The notes below the pieces were generated by a model, which was not told where the DNA came from, searched no databases, and saw only the letters and a program-made list of their open reading frames with translations. A stretch of 64,000 nt of DNA from Spirosoma validum (GTDB taxonomy: Bacteria > Bacteroidota > Bacteroidia > Cytophagales > Spirosomataceae), in contig NZ_JACXAA010000007.1 of NCBI RefSeq assembly GCF_014699035.1, forward strand, positions 355,867 to 419,866, in the 5' to 3' direction. Shown in pieces: positions 1 to 9,191 of the stretch. Position numbers and translations under genes: made by a program. Positions within the stretch are counted from its first letter, which is position 1; each line of letters starts with the position of its first letter.

Positions 1-1055
1 CGGGCGCCGTCGACGATATCCTCCGAAAAAAGGTGAATGTCGGCCAGCGGTTGAAGGTTGTACTGTATAGACGTACCAACGGCCAGTTTAGCGTTTCGAT
101 TCAGTAGCTGGGTAATTTTGGCAGCCGCTACGTCTGGATTGGCGTTTTCTTTCAGTAGAAAGAACGTCATGAAATTTTGAGAATCCCAGTCTGATATCCA
201 TGCTGCAAATTCATCATCACCGCTGATCGTCGCTTCCGAAACGATGGCCTTGAAATCGAAACTTGAGTTACGGGGATGGTTTTTCAGGACAGCCGTTATC
301 TTCAGCGGTCTATCTAGCTCAAAATCGACGGTTTTACCAACGACCTGCGTACTATTAAACAGTCTCTTCGCCAATTCTTCGACAATAATAATGGAGTTTG
401 GCTCGTTCAGGCTCGACTTACGATCACCATCAATAACTTCAAAATCAAAAAGTTGAAGCAGACCTGGATTCCCGAACGTGATTGTCTCCTGAAATGCGTT
501 CTTGTTCCTGGGGTTTGATAGGTAGGCCCGTCCGGTTCGGACAATCCGGGCTGAGTTTTCGATTTCGCCGATATTTTTCTTTGACTCTTCACCAATTTTA
601 TAGCTCGAAGCCGCAATCGTCAGGTCTTCCGTAGGCGTTTTCTTATGCTGGATAGCCCGGTAGATCCGGCTCGATCGACTGTGCTGCTGATCGAACGTCA
701 GTTCATCGAACAGATACAATCCAATCAGTAAAAAGCACGTAACACCAAATGTAAGACCCGCTACGTTCAGCGTCGTGTAGAGCTTGTTCCGGGTAAGGGT
801 TCGGAACGTGATTTTAAGATAATTCCGTAGCATGTCAGTGTTGGTTGGTTGCGAGTATTCAGAAGGTTTTCGTCGTATAATCGAAGGCCGTACGTAAGCT
901 AACACGTCAAGCCAGTAACGTCGTTGGGCTTTGGTCACCCCTAGCCGTGCTACCCGTAATACGTAACGTTCGTGCAGATCGCCCAGCACTTCTTCCCGCA
1001 GATGCGGTGCACAGAAAAGCCGGAGCAGGCGGTCAGCGAAGCGAGGTGGGATCAT
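1..1055 (-). CDS. FtsX/MacB-type ABC transporter permease, C-terminus beyond window
   Basis: An inner-membrane permease of the MacB/FtsX class, which moves substrates or lipoproteins with a separate ATPase. The translation starts MIPPRFADRLLRLFCAPHL and opens with the 'permease prefix domain' (residues about 1-60, with EEVLGDLHERY and RRYWLDVLAYV). It then has the typical MLRNYLKI start of a MacB core, a first membrane helix (NVAGLTFGVTCFLLIGLYLF) and a periplasmic MacB-PCD region. The reading frame runs open to the first base, so the C-terminal helices lie outside the window. It follows a paralogous permease whose prefix region is nearly identical at DNA level, and both lie downstream of padR, so they are probably co-transcribed. 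The substrate cannot be inferred. Confidence 0.88.
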   Translation of the reverse strand, partial: MIPPRFADRLLRLFCAPHLREEVLGDLHERYVLRVARLGVTKAQRRYWLDVLAYVRPSIIRRKPSEYSQPTNTDMLRNYLKITFRTLTRNKLYTTLNVAGLTFGVTCFLLIGLYLFDELTFDQQHSRSSRIYRAIQHKKTPTEDLTIAASSYKIGEESKKNIGEIENSARIVRTGRAYLSNPRNKNAFQETITFGNPGLLQLFDFEVIDGDRKSSLNEPNSIIIVEELAKRLFNSTQVVGKTVDFELDRPLKITAVLKNHPRNSSFDFKAIVSEATISGDDEFAAWISDWDSQNFMTFFLLKENANPDVAAAKITQLLNRNAKLAVGTSIQYNLQPLADIHLFSEDIVDGA

Positions 1056-1056
1056 G

Positions 1057-1140
1057 GCAGAGGGATAATGGCTCAGGGCAGGGGATGAAAGGCCTGGGGG
1101 CTGGAGCAGCTAGTTTTACCCTCTGCCCGCGCCCCAGGCC
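1057..1140. repeat. G-rich intergenic inverted repeat between the two permeases
   Basis: The short gap contains nested inverted repeats: GCAGAGGG pairs with CCCTCTGC, and GGCCTGGGG pairs with CCCCAGGCC. It resembles G-rich/C-rich hairpins at several other gene borders in this window. It may attenuate transcription between the two permease genes. Confidence 0.5.
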
Positions 1141-1145
1141 CGATG

Positions 1146-3815
1146 CTATTCACTACGTAACGATGTGACCGGATTCATCAGAGCGGCTCTGATTGCCTGA
1201 TAGCTGATCGTAAGCAGGGTAATCGCTACAACCGAAACGCCAGCCAACGCAAAAATCCACCACGACACGGTAATTCGATAGGCAAAACCCTGTAGCCAAC
1301 GGTTCATGGCAAACCAGGCTAATGGACTGGCGATAAAAAAGGCAATCAGAATCAGTCTAAAGAAATTCCCGGAAAGCAGCGTAACGATTTGGCGTTCAGA
1401 CGATCCGAGCACTTTCCGAATACCAATTTCTTTGGTACGTTGCTCGATGGAAAACATAATGAGCCCTAATAAGCCAAGACAGGAAATGACAATAGCCAGC
1501 GCAGCAAATACATTGGAAAGTTTAGCCAATACCTGCTCGCTCCGATAAAGCTGTTCGTATTCCTGATCGAGAAACTGATAGCTGAACGGGTAATTAGGAT
1601 TGAGTTCTTTATACACGCTTTCCAAACTGGCCAGGGCTTCTCGGGTCTGACCAGCCACCGTACGAACGAGGATAACACCAAAATATTCGTATTCCTTTAC
1701 GTCGACAATCAAGGGCTTTATCGGCTCGTGAAAGGAGTTGGTGTGGTAATCTTTGAGGATACCAATAATGTGTCCTTTCTTTTGCCAGGCTGACACCCAC
1801 TTCCCAATTGGATTTTTCAGGCCCATTTGCTTCACGGCTTCTTCATTAACGAGAAAGGCATCGGTAGAATCGGTGGCGTTAGCTCTTGAAAAATCACGCC
1901 CTTCAGCCAGTTTCAGGTTCATTAACTTAACAAAATCCAGCCCAACAGAGGTAGGGTGAAAAGCAACAGACTGCCCTTTTTCTTTACCCTCCCAACTGAT
2001 AGCATCCTCCTTGCGGCCTTCTTCCCCATCAATCACGAATCCCATCGAATGGGGGGCTTCACTGCTGCGATCAACCATCGCAATGCCCGGCATTTTTGAT
2101 AGCTGATCCTTAAAGAACAGATAGTTGTTTTTGCTCATTAACGCGCCTTCGATACGGATATAGAGCAAGTTTTCCCGGTCGTATCCCAAATGGGCATTTC
2201 GCACGTAGCTCGTCTGTCGGGAGATGACCAGCGTAGCCACGAGGAGTGTAATGGAAAGCACAAATTGAAAAACAGTCAATCCCTGTTGAAACCAAACCGC
2301 GCTTCGCGTGAACTGAATAACCCCTTTCAGAATACGAACGGGTTTAAGCGAAGACAGAAAAAGCGCCGGATAACTACCCGACAGAAGGCCTGTAAAGACC
2401 ATCAGACCCGTTGCATACCCCCAGAACGAAGCCTGCGTAACGGGCGATTCAATTTGTTTCCCCGTAAACTGATTAAAGGCAGGCAGTAAAAGCTGCATCA
2501 ACAGCAGCGATAGCACAATGGCTACGAACGAAAGCAGTAACGATTCCCCCAGAAATTGCCCAATGAGATCTAAACGTGATGAACCGACTACTTTACGAAC
2601 ACCGATTTCTTTGGCCCGCTTTACGGAACGGGCGGTGGCCAGATTCATGAAGTTGACACAGGCAATGAGCAGGAGGAAAATAGCAACTCCGCTGAACAAC
2701 CGGACATATTCGATACGTCCATCCTCAGGTTTTCCATTTACAAAATGGCCGTGCAGGTATTGATCCCCGTAGCGTTGAAGACCTATGCGTATGGAGCGGT
2801 CGTTTTTATCCAGTTGGGGTTGCAGGAAACGATTGATCTTCGTTTCCACGGTAGTGACGTCCGCATTATCAGCGAGTTGAACATACGTCCGAAAATCATT
2901 GGAGGCCCATTCCAGCTTTTTCTGTTGCGCTTCCCAGTTGATCAGAAAATCGAATTTCAGCGAGTTCTGGGCTGGCAGGTTTTCAAAAACGGCGGTTACC
3001 ACAAAATCCAGTTTGTTTTCGTAGCGTAAGGATTTACCGATGGCTTTTTGTGGGCTTCCGAAAAATAGGTCGGCCATTTTTCGGGAGATAGCCAGGCTGC
3101 TTATGTCATTTAGGGCGGTTGCTGCATTACCGACAAGGATTGGATAGCTAAACATGCGAAAGAAATCGCTGCTGGCCCGTGAACCTTCCAGCTTAAACTT
3201 CTTTTCTCCCGTCTGAAACGTTTCGGGGTGTCCCCACGGAAGTTCATAACCTGTGGCATAAAAAGCCTGGTATTTAATGTCGGGAATGGCGGCTTTCATA
3301 TTCCCTACCAAAAACACAGGCCCATCTTTATACCGAACTGGGGTCGAGTAATTTCCGCTTACTTTCCCATTAGCCGTAATGGTTTGATAAAGACTATACA
3401 GTGTTTTTTCGTTGGCGTGAAACTTATCGACACGCTCTTCATCCAGTACCCACAGGAGAATGAACAGGCAGCAACTTATACCCAGGGTCAGCCCAAGAAT
3501 ATTGATAGCGTTGAACGATTTGTTTTTCAACAAGTTTCTCAGAGCAATTTTGACATAATTACGTAGCATATCAGGGCTTAGAAAAAAGAGTGATCCGGCA
3601 TGTCGGAATGGAAATTCTTCAGGCTGTCGTCGTATAATCGATAGTCGTACGTAAGCTAATACGTCAAGCCAGTATCGTTGTCGGGCTTTGGTTTCGCCCC
3701 ACCGTTGCACCCTCAGGACGTAACGTTCGTGCAGATCGCCCAGCACTTCTTCCCGCAGGTGTGGTGCGCAAAGCCAGGTCAGCAAACGGTCAGCTAAGCA
3801 GGGTGGAGTTTTCAT
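1146..3815 (-). CDS. FtsX/MacB-type ABC transporter permease with prefix domain
   Basis: Full-length 889-residue permease. Residues 1-60 are the prefix domain (LADRLLTWLCAPHLREEVLG onward). The core begins at MLRNYVKIALRNLLKNKSF. The first helix (INILGLTLGISCCLFILLWV) is followed by a periplasmic MacB-PCD-like domain, three helices around residues 375-500, a second periplasmic domain and three C-terminal helices. The duplicated FtsX motifs RAKEIGVRKVVGSS and RTKEIGIRKVLGSS are plain. Bacteroidota often carry such double-FtsX permeases in arrays beside PadR regulators and without a linked ATPase; none is seen here. The substrate is unknown. Confidence 0.93.
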   Translation of the reverse strand: MKTPPCLADRLLTWLCAPHLREEVLGDLHERYVLRVQRWGETKARQRYWLDVLAYVRLSIIRRQPEEFPFRHAGSLFFLSPDMLRNYVKIALRNLLKNKSFNAINILGLTLGISCCLFILLWVLDEERVDKFHANEKTLYSLYQTITANGKVSGNYSTPVRYKDGPVFLVGNMKAAIPDIKYQAFYATGYELPWGHPETFQTGEKKFKLEGSRASSDFFRMFSYPILVGNAATALNDISSLAISRKMADLFFGSPQKAIGKSLRYENKLDFVVTAVFENLPAQNSLKFDFLINWEAQQKKLEWASNDFRTYVQLADNADVTTVETKINRFLQPQLDKNDRSIRIGLQRYGDQYLHGHFVNGKPEDGRIEYVRLFSGVAIFLLLIACVNFMNLATARSVKRAKEIGVRKVVGSSRLDLIGQFLGESLLLSFVAIVLSLLLMQLLLPAFNQFTGKQIESPVTQASFWGYATGLMVFTGLLSGSYPALFLSSLKPVRILKGVIQFTRSAVWFQQGLTVFQFVLSITLLVATLVISRQTSYVRNAHLGYDRENLLYIRIEGALMSKNNYLFFKDQLSKMPGIAMVDRSSEAPHSMGFVIDGEEGRKEDAISWEGKEKGQSVAFHPTSVGLDFVKLMNLKLAEGRDFSRANATDSTDAFLVNEEAVKQMGLKNPIGKWVSAWQKKGHIIGILKDYHTNSFHEPIKPLIVDVKEYEYFGVILVRTVAGQTREALASLESVYKELNPNYPFSYQFLDQEYEQLYRSEQVLAKLSNVFAALAIVISCLGLLGLIMFSIEQRTKEIGIRKVLGSSERQIVTLLSGNFFRLILIAFFIASPLAWFAMNRWLQGFAYRITVSWWIFALAGVSVVAITLLTISYQAIRAALMNPVTSLRSE

Positions 3816-3817
3816 GA

Positions 3818-3888
3818 CATATGGGTAAGGATAAGGGCAGAGGGTTGGAGTTGGTTTTACCCACTGCCCTACGCCCCATGCCCTATAC
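3818..3888. repeat. G-rich/C-rich imperfect inverted repeat between padR and permease
   Basis: A G-rich left arm with 'gggcagagggt' faces a C-rich right arm with 'acccactgccct' and 'gccccatgcccta'. The arms can fold on each other. It belongs to the same structural family as the elements at 36490, 53161 and 55136. Confidence 0.5.
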
Positions 3889-3895
3889 TATTTAT

Positions 3896-4231
3896 TTAGC
3901 TCCACTCCAACCGAATATTCGGCAGGATACGGTCCCACAATCGGTTCCGCACGGCACGCACCTCCTGCAAAACCCGGCCCCCTAATGCTGTAACGGTGAA
4001 CAGCCGTTTACGTCGTCCTCCCCGCTCGGCTGTGGCTTCACCCAATTGAGAAGTCAGATAGCCTTTTTGCTCCAGTCGTTGCAGGGCTGCATGAACGGCT
4101 CCTGTGCTGACTGAATTGCCCGTTTCCTGTTCAAGTTCTTCGGCAATAACGACCGAATATGCTTTGGGAGAAAGGGCAGCAACAGCCAGCAAAACCACTT
4201 CTTCAAATTCGCCTAAATCACTACGTCGCAT
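3896..4231 (-). CDS. PadR family transcriptional regulator
   Basis: A 111-residue winged-helix regulator. The N-terminal part (DLGEFEEVVLLAVAALSPKAYSV, then TGAVHAALQRLEQKGYL) matches the PadR helix-turn-helix, and RGGRRKRLFTVTALGGRVL is the wing region typical of PadR (G[GR]R.KRYY.LT..G). PadR proteins usually repress their own operon and a linked transporter and respond to small ligands. It is the first gene of the permease operon. A perfect ATACTTTG-C-CAAAGTAT palindrome lies 59 bases before its start and is a good candidate operator. The ligand is unknown. Confidence 0.93.
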   Translation of the reverse strand: MRRSDLGEFEEVVLLAVAALSPKAYSVVIAEELEQETGNSVSTGAVHAALQRLEQKGYLTSQLGEATAERGGRRKRLFTVTALGGRVLQEVRAVRNRLWDRILPNIRLEWS

Positions 4232-4289
4232 GAGTCGGAAATTGAATCGTTACTGTTGATAGTATATTTCATCTATTTCCGTATATCAA

Positions 4290-4306
4290 ATACTTTGCCA
4301 AAGTAT
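4290..4306. promoter_or_regulatory. Candidate PadR operator palindrome
   Basis: A perfect 8+1+8 palindrome, ATACTTTGcCAAAGTAT, lies upstream of padR. PadR regulators bind dyad-symmetric AT-rich operators near their own promoter, so this is the likely autoregulatory site. That assignment is inferred from position and symmetry. Confidence 0.5.
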
Positions 4307-4460
4307 AAGGAGGGTTCATTCAGGTCCGAAAATGGGTTATTACTTCCTTGCTACGTCTCCTATTTGTCCGTTCGTGGACAGCCCATGTACGCATCTGGAC
4401 ACGGACAACGGCAAACGAAGAGAAACTTTGATCACAGAAACTGGCTGGATTTAGGGCAAT

Positions 4461-4495
4461 AAAAAACCCGGTAACATTTAGTACGTTACCGGGTT
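4461..4495 (-). terminator. Rho-independent terminator of the RND efflux operon
   Basis: On the minus strand a perfect 11-bp stem (AACCCGGTAAC / GTTACCGGGTT) with a 9-base loop is followed by a run of T residues. It lies 17 bases after the stop codon of the RND pump gene, an ideal intrinsic terminator. Confidence 0.85.
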
Positions 4496-4512
4496 CTTCG
4501 GATATTGTCAAA

Positions 4513-7500
4513 CTAGGCTTTGACTTGCGCGCCACGCCCGTCGCCGTTCTGACCATTGGCCGGAACAGGTTGCGGTGATCCATTAGCCTGATCCGTTGGT
4601 TTGTCTTCTTCTTTCTTCTCCGCGTTCTTCTTTAGTTCTTCCAGCCCTTTCTTGCCGTAGGCCAGTCGCGTAATACCTACGTAGAGCACCGGAACGACGA
4701 AAATCGCCAGGGACGTAGCGGCCAGCATACCACCCAGCACCGTACGACCGATGGTAGCACGAGCAACACCCCCTGCCCCCGTAGCAATAGCCAGCGGAAA
4801 CACCCCCAGAATAAACGCCAGCGATGTCATCAGAATCGGACGCAGACGCAGCCGAACCGCTTCGAGGGTCGATTCAAGCAGATCTTCGCCTTTATCGACG
4901 CGTTCCTTCGCAAACTCGACAATCAGAATAGCATTCTTTGCTGCCAGACCAATCAGCGTGATCAAACCAATCTGGGCGTAAACATTATTGGTCAGATACG
5001 GGAAAATAATCAGCGCAATGATAGCGCCCAAGGCACCAATGGGTACGGACAATAAGACCGAGAACGGCACCGACCAGCTTTCATACAAAGCCGCCAGAAA
5101 TAGAAATACGAAACCGATGGACAGCGCGAAAATGTAAATGGACGTACTACCCGCATTGATTTCTTCCCGGCTTAGGCCCGAGAAATCATAGGAGTAACCA
5201 GCCGGTAGTACTTTGGCGGCCACCTCACGTAATGCATCGTTGGCCTGACTGCTGCTGTATCCCGGCTTCGCGCCACCATTCAGCTCAACAGACCGGAACA
5301 GGTTAAAGTGAGAAATCAACGGAGCGTTTTCAATAACACTGGTTTTGATCAACGTACTGATCGGCACTAACTGACCGCCCTGATTACGAACGTAATACTG
5401 ATTCAACGCCTTCAAATCCGCCCGGTACATTGTGTCGGCCTGTGCCACTACCCGGAATTTACGACCGTAGATAATGAAGTCGTTAACGTATTGGCTACCC
5501 AGATACGTTTGCATCGTTCGGTAAACGTTGCTGACCGAGATACCCAGCTTCTTGCACTTATCCCGATCGACATCAACACGGTAGGCGGGCGTTTTAGCCG
5601 TGAAATACGAGAATGCCCGACCAATTTCGGGTCGTTTGTTGGCTTCGGCCAGAAAATTCTGTACGACGTCGTCGAATGCCCGAACGTCGTCATTTGTTTC
5701 ACGCTGCTGAATTTCAAACGTAAAACCCGATGACTGCCCAAGCCCCGGAATAGCCGGTGGCTGAATAACCTGAGGCCGCGCGTCGTTCAGACTCGATAAG
5801 GCTCGTTGCAGTTTTACCACCAGCGAATCGGCCTGCATACCGCTTTCCGTTCGTTCCTCCCAGGGTTTAAGCTGAATAAAGACTGTACCACTATTGGACT
5901 TGGAAGCAAACGTAACGGCGTTCAGACCACCCAGCGCCGAAAAGTGAGCAACGTAAGGTTGTTGCTTAAGAATGCCCATGATCTTGTTGAGCACCACTAA
6001 ACTCCGTGAGGTTGAGGCCGCTTCCGGAATTTCGTACGTTACGATCAGTCGGCCTTCATCTTCTGTCGGAATAAAGCCCGTTGGTTTGGCCCGGAACAAT
6101 AGCCCTGTACCTATATAAAGCACAACCAGTCCAACGATCACCAGCGGAGTGGCTTTGATCAGTCGCTTAACCCCGTTTGTATAGGAATTCGAAACCCGCT
6201 CAAACCACTGATTGAACTTGTAAAAAAACTTATTTAAGCCGGTTGCCTTCTCATCGATGTGCATCGGACGTAACAGAAGCGTACACAGCGCAGGTGTCAG
6301 CGACAACGCTACGAATGCAGAAATCAACACCGACACGGCAATGGTAATGGCAAACTGTTGATAGAGCCGCCCAACGATTCCCGGAATAAAACCGACCGGC
6401 ACGAACACCGCAGCCAGAATCAGCGCAATGGCAATAACCGGCGCCGAAATCTCGCGCATAGCTTCCCGGGTCGCGTCTTTCGGCGACATGCCTTTGTCGA
6501 TATTTACCTGCACGGCCTCTACCACGACAATCGCGTCATCGACCACAATCCCGATGGCCAGTACAAACGCAAAGAGTGTTAACGTATTGATGGTAAATCC
6601 GAGGGGCACAAAAAGAGCGAATGTACCGACAATCGATACCGGAATAGCCAGTAACGTAATGAGGGTGGCCCGCCAGCTTTGCAGGAATAAAAACACAACC
6701 AGGACTACCAGCCCTAAAGCTTCCAGCAGCGTTTTTACCACTTCCTCGATTGACACCTGAATAACGGATACCGACTCAAACGGCACGACGTAATTAATAT
6801 CCTTCGGGAAAGTCTTTTTCAGATTATCCATCGCGGCATACACGCCTTTGGCTGTCTCCAGCGCGTTACTGCCCGGTAATTGATAGACCAGCAAATAAGC
6901 CGCCCGGTTGCCATCGACAAAGGAGTTGCTGGCGTAGGAGAACTTACCCAATTGCACCCGTGCTACGTCTTCCAGATACACCAATGACCCTCGGGCCGGA
7001 TCGGCACGAACCACAATTTTCTTAAACTCGTCTTCTTTGCTGAGTCGGCTATTCGTAAAAACGGTGTACTCAAACGCCTGCGAAGTGGGTTGGGGTGATG
7101 CGCCTACGGAACCACCGGCTACCTGTAAATTCTGTTCCTGGAGGGCGGCTACTACGTCGTCGGAGGTCAGGCCAAGTTGCGCGAGTCGATCGGGTTTGAG
7201 CCAGATCCGCATACTGAAATCGTCGGCCCGGCTGAAAATATCGCCCACACCCGGCACCCGCAACAGGGCATCCCGGATGTAGATGTTCGCGTAATTGTCC
7301 AGAAACGATACGTTGTGGGTTTTGTTGGGCGAGAAAATGGCCACCAGCATGAACAGCGATGGATTCCGCTTCCGAACAACAACCCCCAGTCGGGTAACTT
7401 CTTCGGGTAACTGCGGCTGCGCAATACCGACCCGGTTTTGCACGTCCAGAGCCGCAATGTTTACGTCGGTCCCAACTTTGAACGTAACGTTCATGGTCAT

Positions 7501-7764
7501 CCGACCGTCGTTCGTCGCATTGGTCTGCACGTAATCCATACCGGGTGTACCGTTCACCTGAGTTTCGATGGGCGTCGCGACCGTCTGCTCCACCGTCTGC
7601 GCATCGGCACCCGTATACGTACCGGTCACCTGCACAACGGGGGGCGTAATGTCAGGGTACTGACTGACGGGTAAGCTCAATAAGGCCAACACCCCCAGCG
7701 CCACAATGACAATGGACGCGACAATTGCCGTAACAGGCCTGTTGATGAATATTTCTGCGAACAT
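4513..7764 (-). CDS. RND efflux pump, inner-membrane transporter (AcrB/HAE1 family)
   Basis: A 1083-residue proton-driven multidrug exporter, normal length for the HAE1 family. It starts MFAEIFINRPVTAIVASIVI, has large periplasmic loops after the first and seventh helices, and carries the proton-relay pair D408-D409 in GIVVDDAIVVVEAV. The last 50 residues form a hydrophilic Lys/Glu-rich tail. It is the third gene of a TolC-adaptor-pump operon and ends just before a strong terminator. It should form a tripartite envelope-spanning complex with the two genes upstream; the substrate range is not predictable. Confidence 0.96.
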   Translation of the reverse strand: MFAEIFINRPVTAIVASIVIVALGVLALLSLPVSQYPDITPPVVQVTGTYTGADAQTVEQTVATPIETQVNGTPGMDYVQTNATNDGRMTMNVTFKVGTDVNIAALDVQNRVGIAQPQLPEEVTRLGVVVRKRNPSLFMLVAIFSPNKTHNVSFLDNYANIYIRDALLRVPGVGDIFSRADDFSMRIWLKPDRLAQLGLTSDDVVAALQEQNLQVAGGSVGASPQPTSQAFEYTVFTNSRLSKEDEFKKIVVRADPARGSLVYLEDVARVQLGKFSYASNSFVDGNRAAYLLVYQLPGSNALETAKGVYAAMDNLKKTFPKDINYVVPFESVSVIQVSIEEVVKTLLEALGLVVLVVFLFLQSWRATLITLLAIPVSIVGTFALFVPLGFTINTLTLFAFVLAIGIVVDDAIVVVEAVQVNIDKGMSPKDATREAMREISAPVIAIALILAAVFVPVGFIPGIVGRLYQQFAITIAVSVLISAFVALSLTPALCTLLLRPMHIDEKATGLNKFFYKFNQWFERVSNSYTNGVKRLIKATPLVIVGLVVLYIGTGLLFRAKPTGFIPTEDEGRLIVTYEIPEAASTSRSLVVLNKIMGILKQQPYVAHFSALGGLNAVTFASKSNSGTVFIQLKPWEERTESGMQADSLVVKLQRALSSLNDARPQVIQPPAIPGLGQSSGFTFEIQQRETNDDVRAFDDVVQNFLAEANKRPEIGRAFSYFTAKTPAYRVDVDRDKCKKLGISVSNVYRTMQTYLGSQYVNDFIIYGRKFRVVAQADTMYRADLKALNQYYVRNQGGQLVPISTLIKTSVIENAPLISHFNLFRSVELNGGAKPGYSSSQANDALREVAAKVLPAGYSYDFSGLSREEINAGSTSIYIFALSIGFVFLFLAALYESWSVPFSVLLSVPIGALGAIIALIIFPYLTNNVYAQIGLITLIGLAAKNAILIVEFAKERVDKGEDLLESTLEAVRLRLRPILMTSLAFILGVFPLAIATGAGGVARATIGRTVLGGMLAATSLAIFVVPVLYVGITRLAYGKKGLEELKKNAEKKEEDKPTDQANGSPQPVPANGQNGDGRGAQVKA

Positions 7765-7773
7765 AGTTTTTAA

Positions 7774-7875
7774 GGAGAAAAGGGAGGAGAAAGAAGAAAA
7801 GGCGGAAGGCTTAAAGAGAAATTTTACTAGATATTTCCCTCGTCCCCTTCTCCCCTCTCCTTCCTATTCTCCCTC
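7774..7875. repeat. Purine-rich/pyrimidine-rich imperfect inverted repeat
   Basis: A purine-only left arm (aaggagaaaagggaggagaa...) faces a pyrimidine-rich right arm (...ccccttctcccctctccttcc) between adaptor and pump genes. Similar elements lie at 41786 and 48142. It would form a weak hairpin in the operon mRNA. Confidence 0.5.
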
Positions 7876-7879
7876 TTTT

Positions 7880-9049
7880 TTATTTTGCTGCTGTCTGTCG
7901 GTTGCTGGAATCCAATTTGGGTCCGCCCGGCTGTCCAGGCTGGCTCACTTTTACCTTGGCTCCTTCGCGAATTTTCTGCGTGCCCTCCGTGACGACCAAT
8001 TCGCCTTCGTTCAGGCCGTTTTTCACGATGACTTTATCATTGATGCGTGCACCCAGCGTCACTTTTTTCTGATTCACTTTACTGCTATCACCCACGACGA
8101 AGACAAAGTACTCGCTCATCTGCTCCGTTACCGCCTGATACGGAATCAGGAGTTGCGGCTGACCGGTATTATTTTTCACGCGAACATTGCCGTTTAGGCC
8201 GGGCTTGAGTTGCTTATCCGGATTGGGGAAAGCCACCCGCACACGTAACGTCCCCGTTTGTGGATCAACGGCCCGGTCGACGATACGTACCGAACCAGGG
8301 TATTTGTAAGGTTGTCCGCTCGGTAATAACAGAACAAAGGTTGAATCCTGCAGGACATTTCGTTGGTTCTGCAACTTCAGAAAGCGCGGAATCTGTGACT
8401 CGTCGATCTGAAGGTCGGCGGCAATGGGGTTATCCGACGAGATGGTGTTCAGGGGTGTTGAACCCGGTGCAACAGCCGCTCCGAGCCGTACCTGCGAAAT
8501 ACCGATGGTTCCGTCGAGCGGGGCATGAATCGTCGTGTATTTAAGATTCGTTGCTACTTGTTCAATGCTCGCTTGCGAAGCGGCCACCTGCATTTTTGCG
8601 GCTTCTAACGTAGCGTTGGCATTATCGACCAATTGTTTGGCGACGGCATCCTGCTCAGCCAATACGTTATAGCGATTGGCATCTTTCTGAGCCCGGTTAA
8701 GATTAGCTTTCTGTACGTTCAAATTCGCTACCGCCTGATCATAAGTCGCCCGGTATTGTTGAGGATCAATGGTATAGAGTTTTTGTCCTTTGCTTACACG
8801 CTGCCCATCCTGAAAAAAGATGCCGGTGATGTTACCCGCTACCTGTGGCTGAATCTCTACCTCCAGCAATGGCGTTACGGTTGCCGGGAATTCATCGTAA
8901 TACGTAGCACTGCCCTTTTCAGCCTTCACGGCCGTAACAGCGGTGGGTGGCGGAGGAGCCTGTTGCTGTTCGTCTTTCTTGCCACCGCAGGCGGTAACGA
9001 CTATAACTAATACTGTAACGGCTACTGCTAGATTTATAGACTGCTTCAT
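7880..9049 (-). CDS. RND efflux periplasmic adaptor lipoprotein (MexA/AcrA type)
   Basis: A 389-residue membrane-fusion protein linking the RND pump to TolC. A lipoprotein signal ends at the lipobox VTAC with Cys21, followed by a charged and Pro-rich linker. Barrel-sandwich halves (VEIQPQVAGNITGIFFQDGQ; TIHAPLDGTIGISQVRLGA) flank an alpha-hairpin with many Ala, Asn and Gln residues, then beta-barrel and membrane-proximal domains (LLIPYQAVTEQMSEYFVFVV). It sits between the TolC and pump genes of the same operon. Confidence 0.95.
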   Translation of the reverse strand: MKQSINLAVAVTVLVIVVTACGGKKDEQQQAPPPPTAVTAVKAEKGSATYYDEFPATVTPLLEVEIQPQVAGNITGIFFQDGQRVSKGQKLYTIDPQQYRATYDQAVANLNVQKANLNRAQKDANRYNVLAEQDAVAKQLVDNANATLEAAKMQVAASQASIEQVATNLKYTTIHAPLDGTIGISQVRLGAAVAPGSTPLNTISSDNPIAADLQIDESQIPRFLKLQNQRNVLQDSTFVLLLPSGQPYKYPGSVRIVDRAVDPQTGTLRVRVAFPNPDKQLKPGLNGNVRVKNNTGQPQLLIPYQAVTEQMSEYFVFVVGDSSKVNQKKVTLGARINDKVIVKNGLNEGELVVTEGTQKIREGAKVKVSQPGQPGGPKLDSSNRQTAAK

Positions 9050-9062
9050 TATCTAAAGTCAC

Positions 9063-9147
9063 GTTTGTCATGCTGACGAAGGAAGCATCTTCGGTGGCTG
9101 GAATAATGGCTGTTAGCGAAGATGCTTCCTTCGTCAGCATGACAAAC
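9063..9147. repeat. Perfect 30-bp inverted repeat
   Basis: Two perfectly complementary 30-base arms, beginning gtttgtcatgctgacgaagg, are separated by 25 bases, between the TolC and adaptor genes. The word TGTCATGCTGACGAAGGAAGCATC is, from memory, a common dispersed intergenic repeat in Cytophagales genomes. The hairpin lies inside an operon. Confidence 0.8.
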
Positions 9148-9191
9148 TACAGGTGGTCTGGGTAATCAAACCCGTCACTACCTATATCCGT

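Noticed and set aside
7706..8197. 163-codon plus-strand frame across the adaptor/pump border
   Set aside because: It is antisense to the adaptor gene and its low-complexity start comes from the purine-rich inverted repeat.
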